From: JACCXG01 sp963836735
GTDB taxonomy: Bacteria; Acidobacteriota; Vicinamibacteria; Vicinamibacterales; 2-12-FULL-66-21
Direction: 5' to 3'
Assembly (NCBI GenBank): GCA_963836735.1
Contig: CAWIKP010000020.1
Coordinates: 124,001-188,000, forward strand
Length of the DNA stretch: 64,000 nt
A model generated the notes under the pieces. It saw only the letters and a program-made list of their open reading frames with translations. It searched no databases and was not told the origin of the DNA. Positions 63,852-64,000 of this stretch are shown here, piece after piece. The number at the start of each line of letters is the position of its first letter. Position 1 is the first letter of the stretch. Both the position numbers and the translations under genes were made by a program.

Positions 63852-64000
63852 TCAGCGGGGCGGCTTCCAGTTCAGGATGACGGTGATCGGTGATGCGTCG
63901 CCGCCTTCGATCGCCGAATTCATCACAAACGACTGACCGTCGTTGGAGACCATGTACTGTTGGCGGTACTTCAGCATCACCGCGCTGCCCACGTTCGTCG
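63852..64000 (-). CDS. C-terminal end of a TolB/PD40-type propeller or kinase protein (partial)
   Basis: The minus strand encodes TNVGSAVMLKYRQQYMVSND and GQSFVMNSAIEGGDASPITV before a stop at 63852; the rest lies beyond the window edge. The ending DGxxFLVN..(S)PITVxLNW is characteristic of acidobacterial Ser/Thr kinases fused to PD40 beta-propellers. Only the last ~49 residues are visible, so identity is provisional. Confidence 0.6.
   Translation of the reverse strand, partial: TNVGSAVMLKYRQQYMVSNDGQSFVMNSAIEGGDASPITVILNWKPPR

Overview
The window is GC-rich, densely coded bacterial DNA. The gene content points to Acidobacteriota, probably a Vicinamibacteria-like soil or sediment lineage. 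The supporting genes are two acidobacterial VWFA-type proteins, SBBP beta-propeller adhesins, an ECF sigma factor beside a TPR-fused Ser/Thr kinase, a PadR regulator overlapping a small membrane protein, and PVC/DUF1501/DUF1549-DUF1553 'planctomycete cytochrome' proteins. This assignment is inferred from family content; no rRNA, tRNA, CRISPR array or recognisable transposase was found.

Layout. 1-4.5 kb: 3' part of a giant secreted SBBP/BNR/beta-helix protein. 4.5-10.6 kb: VWFA protein, metallo-beta-lactamase-fold hydrolase, a minus-strand operon (Gfo/Idh/MocA oxidoreductase, SUMF1-fold protein, ApbE) and a DUF1080 protein. 10.7-18.6 kb: surface-polysaccharide locus with three GT2 glycosyltransferases, a membrane GT39/ArnT-like protein and a Wzm/Wzt exporter. 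18.7-28.7 kb: secreted sugar metabolism and cytochromes (VWFA, xylose-isomerase-like barrel, multidomain PVC cytochrome, GH71/99-like lipoprotein, reaction-centre-type cytochrome c), asparaginase and MscL. 28.9-32.9 kb: outer-membrane barrel, PAS kinase/LuxR-type regulator pair and a sigma-54-domain miniprotein. 33-43 kb: an unusual block with a ~1,045-residue protein of unknown function, a 10-PASTA membrane protein without kinase, a small HExxH protein and a DUF2235 hydrolase. 43-50.9 kb: sugar isomerase, DUF4142 lipoprotein, ECF sigma, TPR kinase and TPR protein. 51-54.4 kb: a four-gene cassette around a Ras-like small GTPase with an OmpA-like protein. 54.6-64 kb: PadR pair, DUF3303, AAA ATPase, sulfatase, DUF1501 and DUF1549/1553 pair, and two edge fragments.

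Two window-wide properties matter most. First, intergenic spaces repeatedly carry palindromic elements. Many are built from heptamer or octamer short tandem repeats arranged as opposed arms; others are plain hairpins with related cores. At least seven of them intrude into reading frames, replacing stop codons, supplying N-terminal residues or sitting in-frame inside a gene. Second, about eighteen genes are broken by single-base frameshifts while both halves stay well conserved. In most sites checked, removing one base restores the frame, which fits uncorrected assembly indels better than decay. These genes are therefore listed as CDS spanning the frameshifts.
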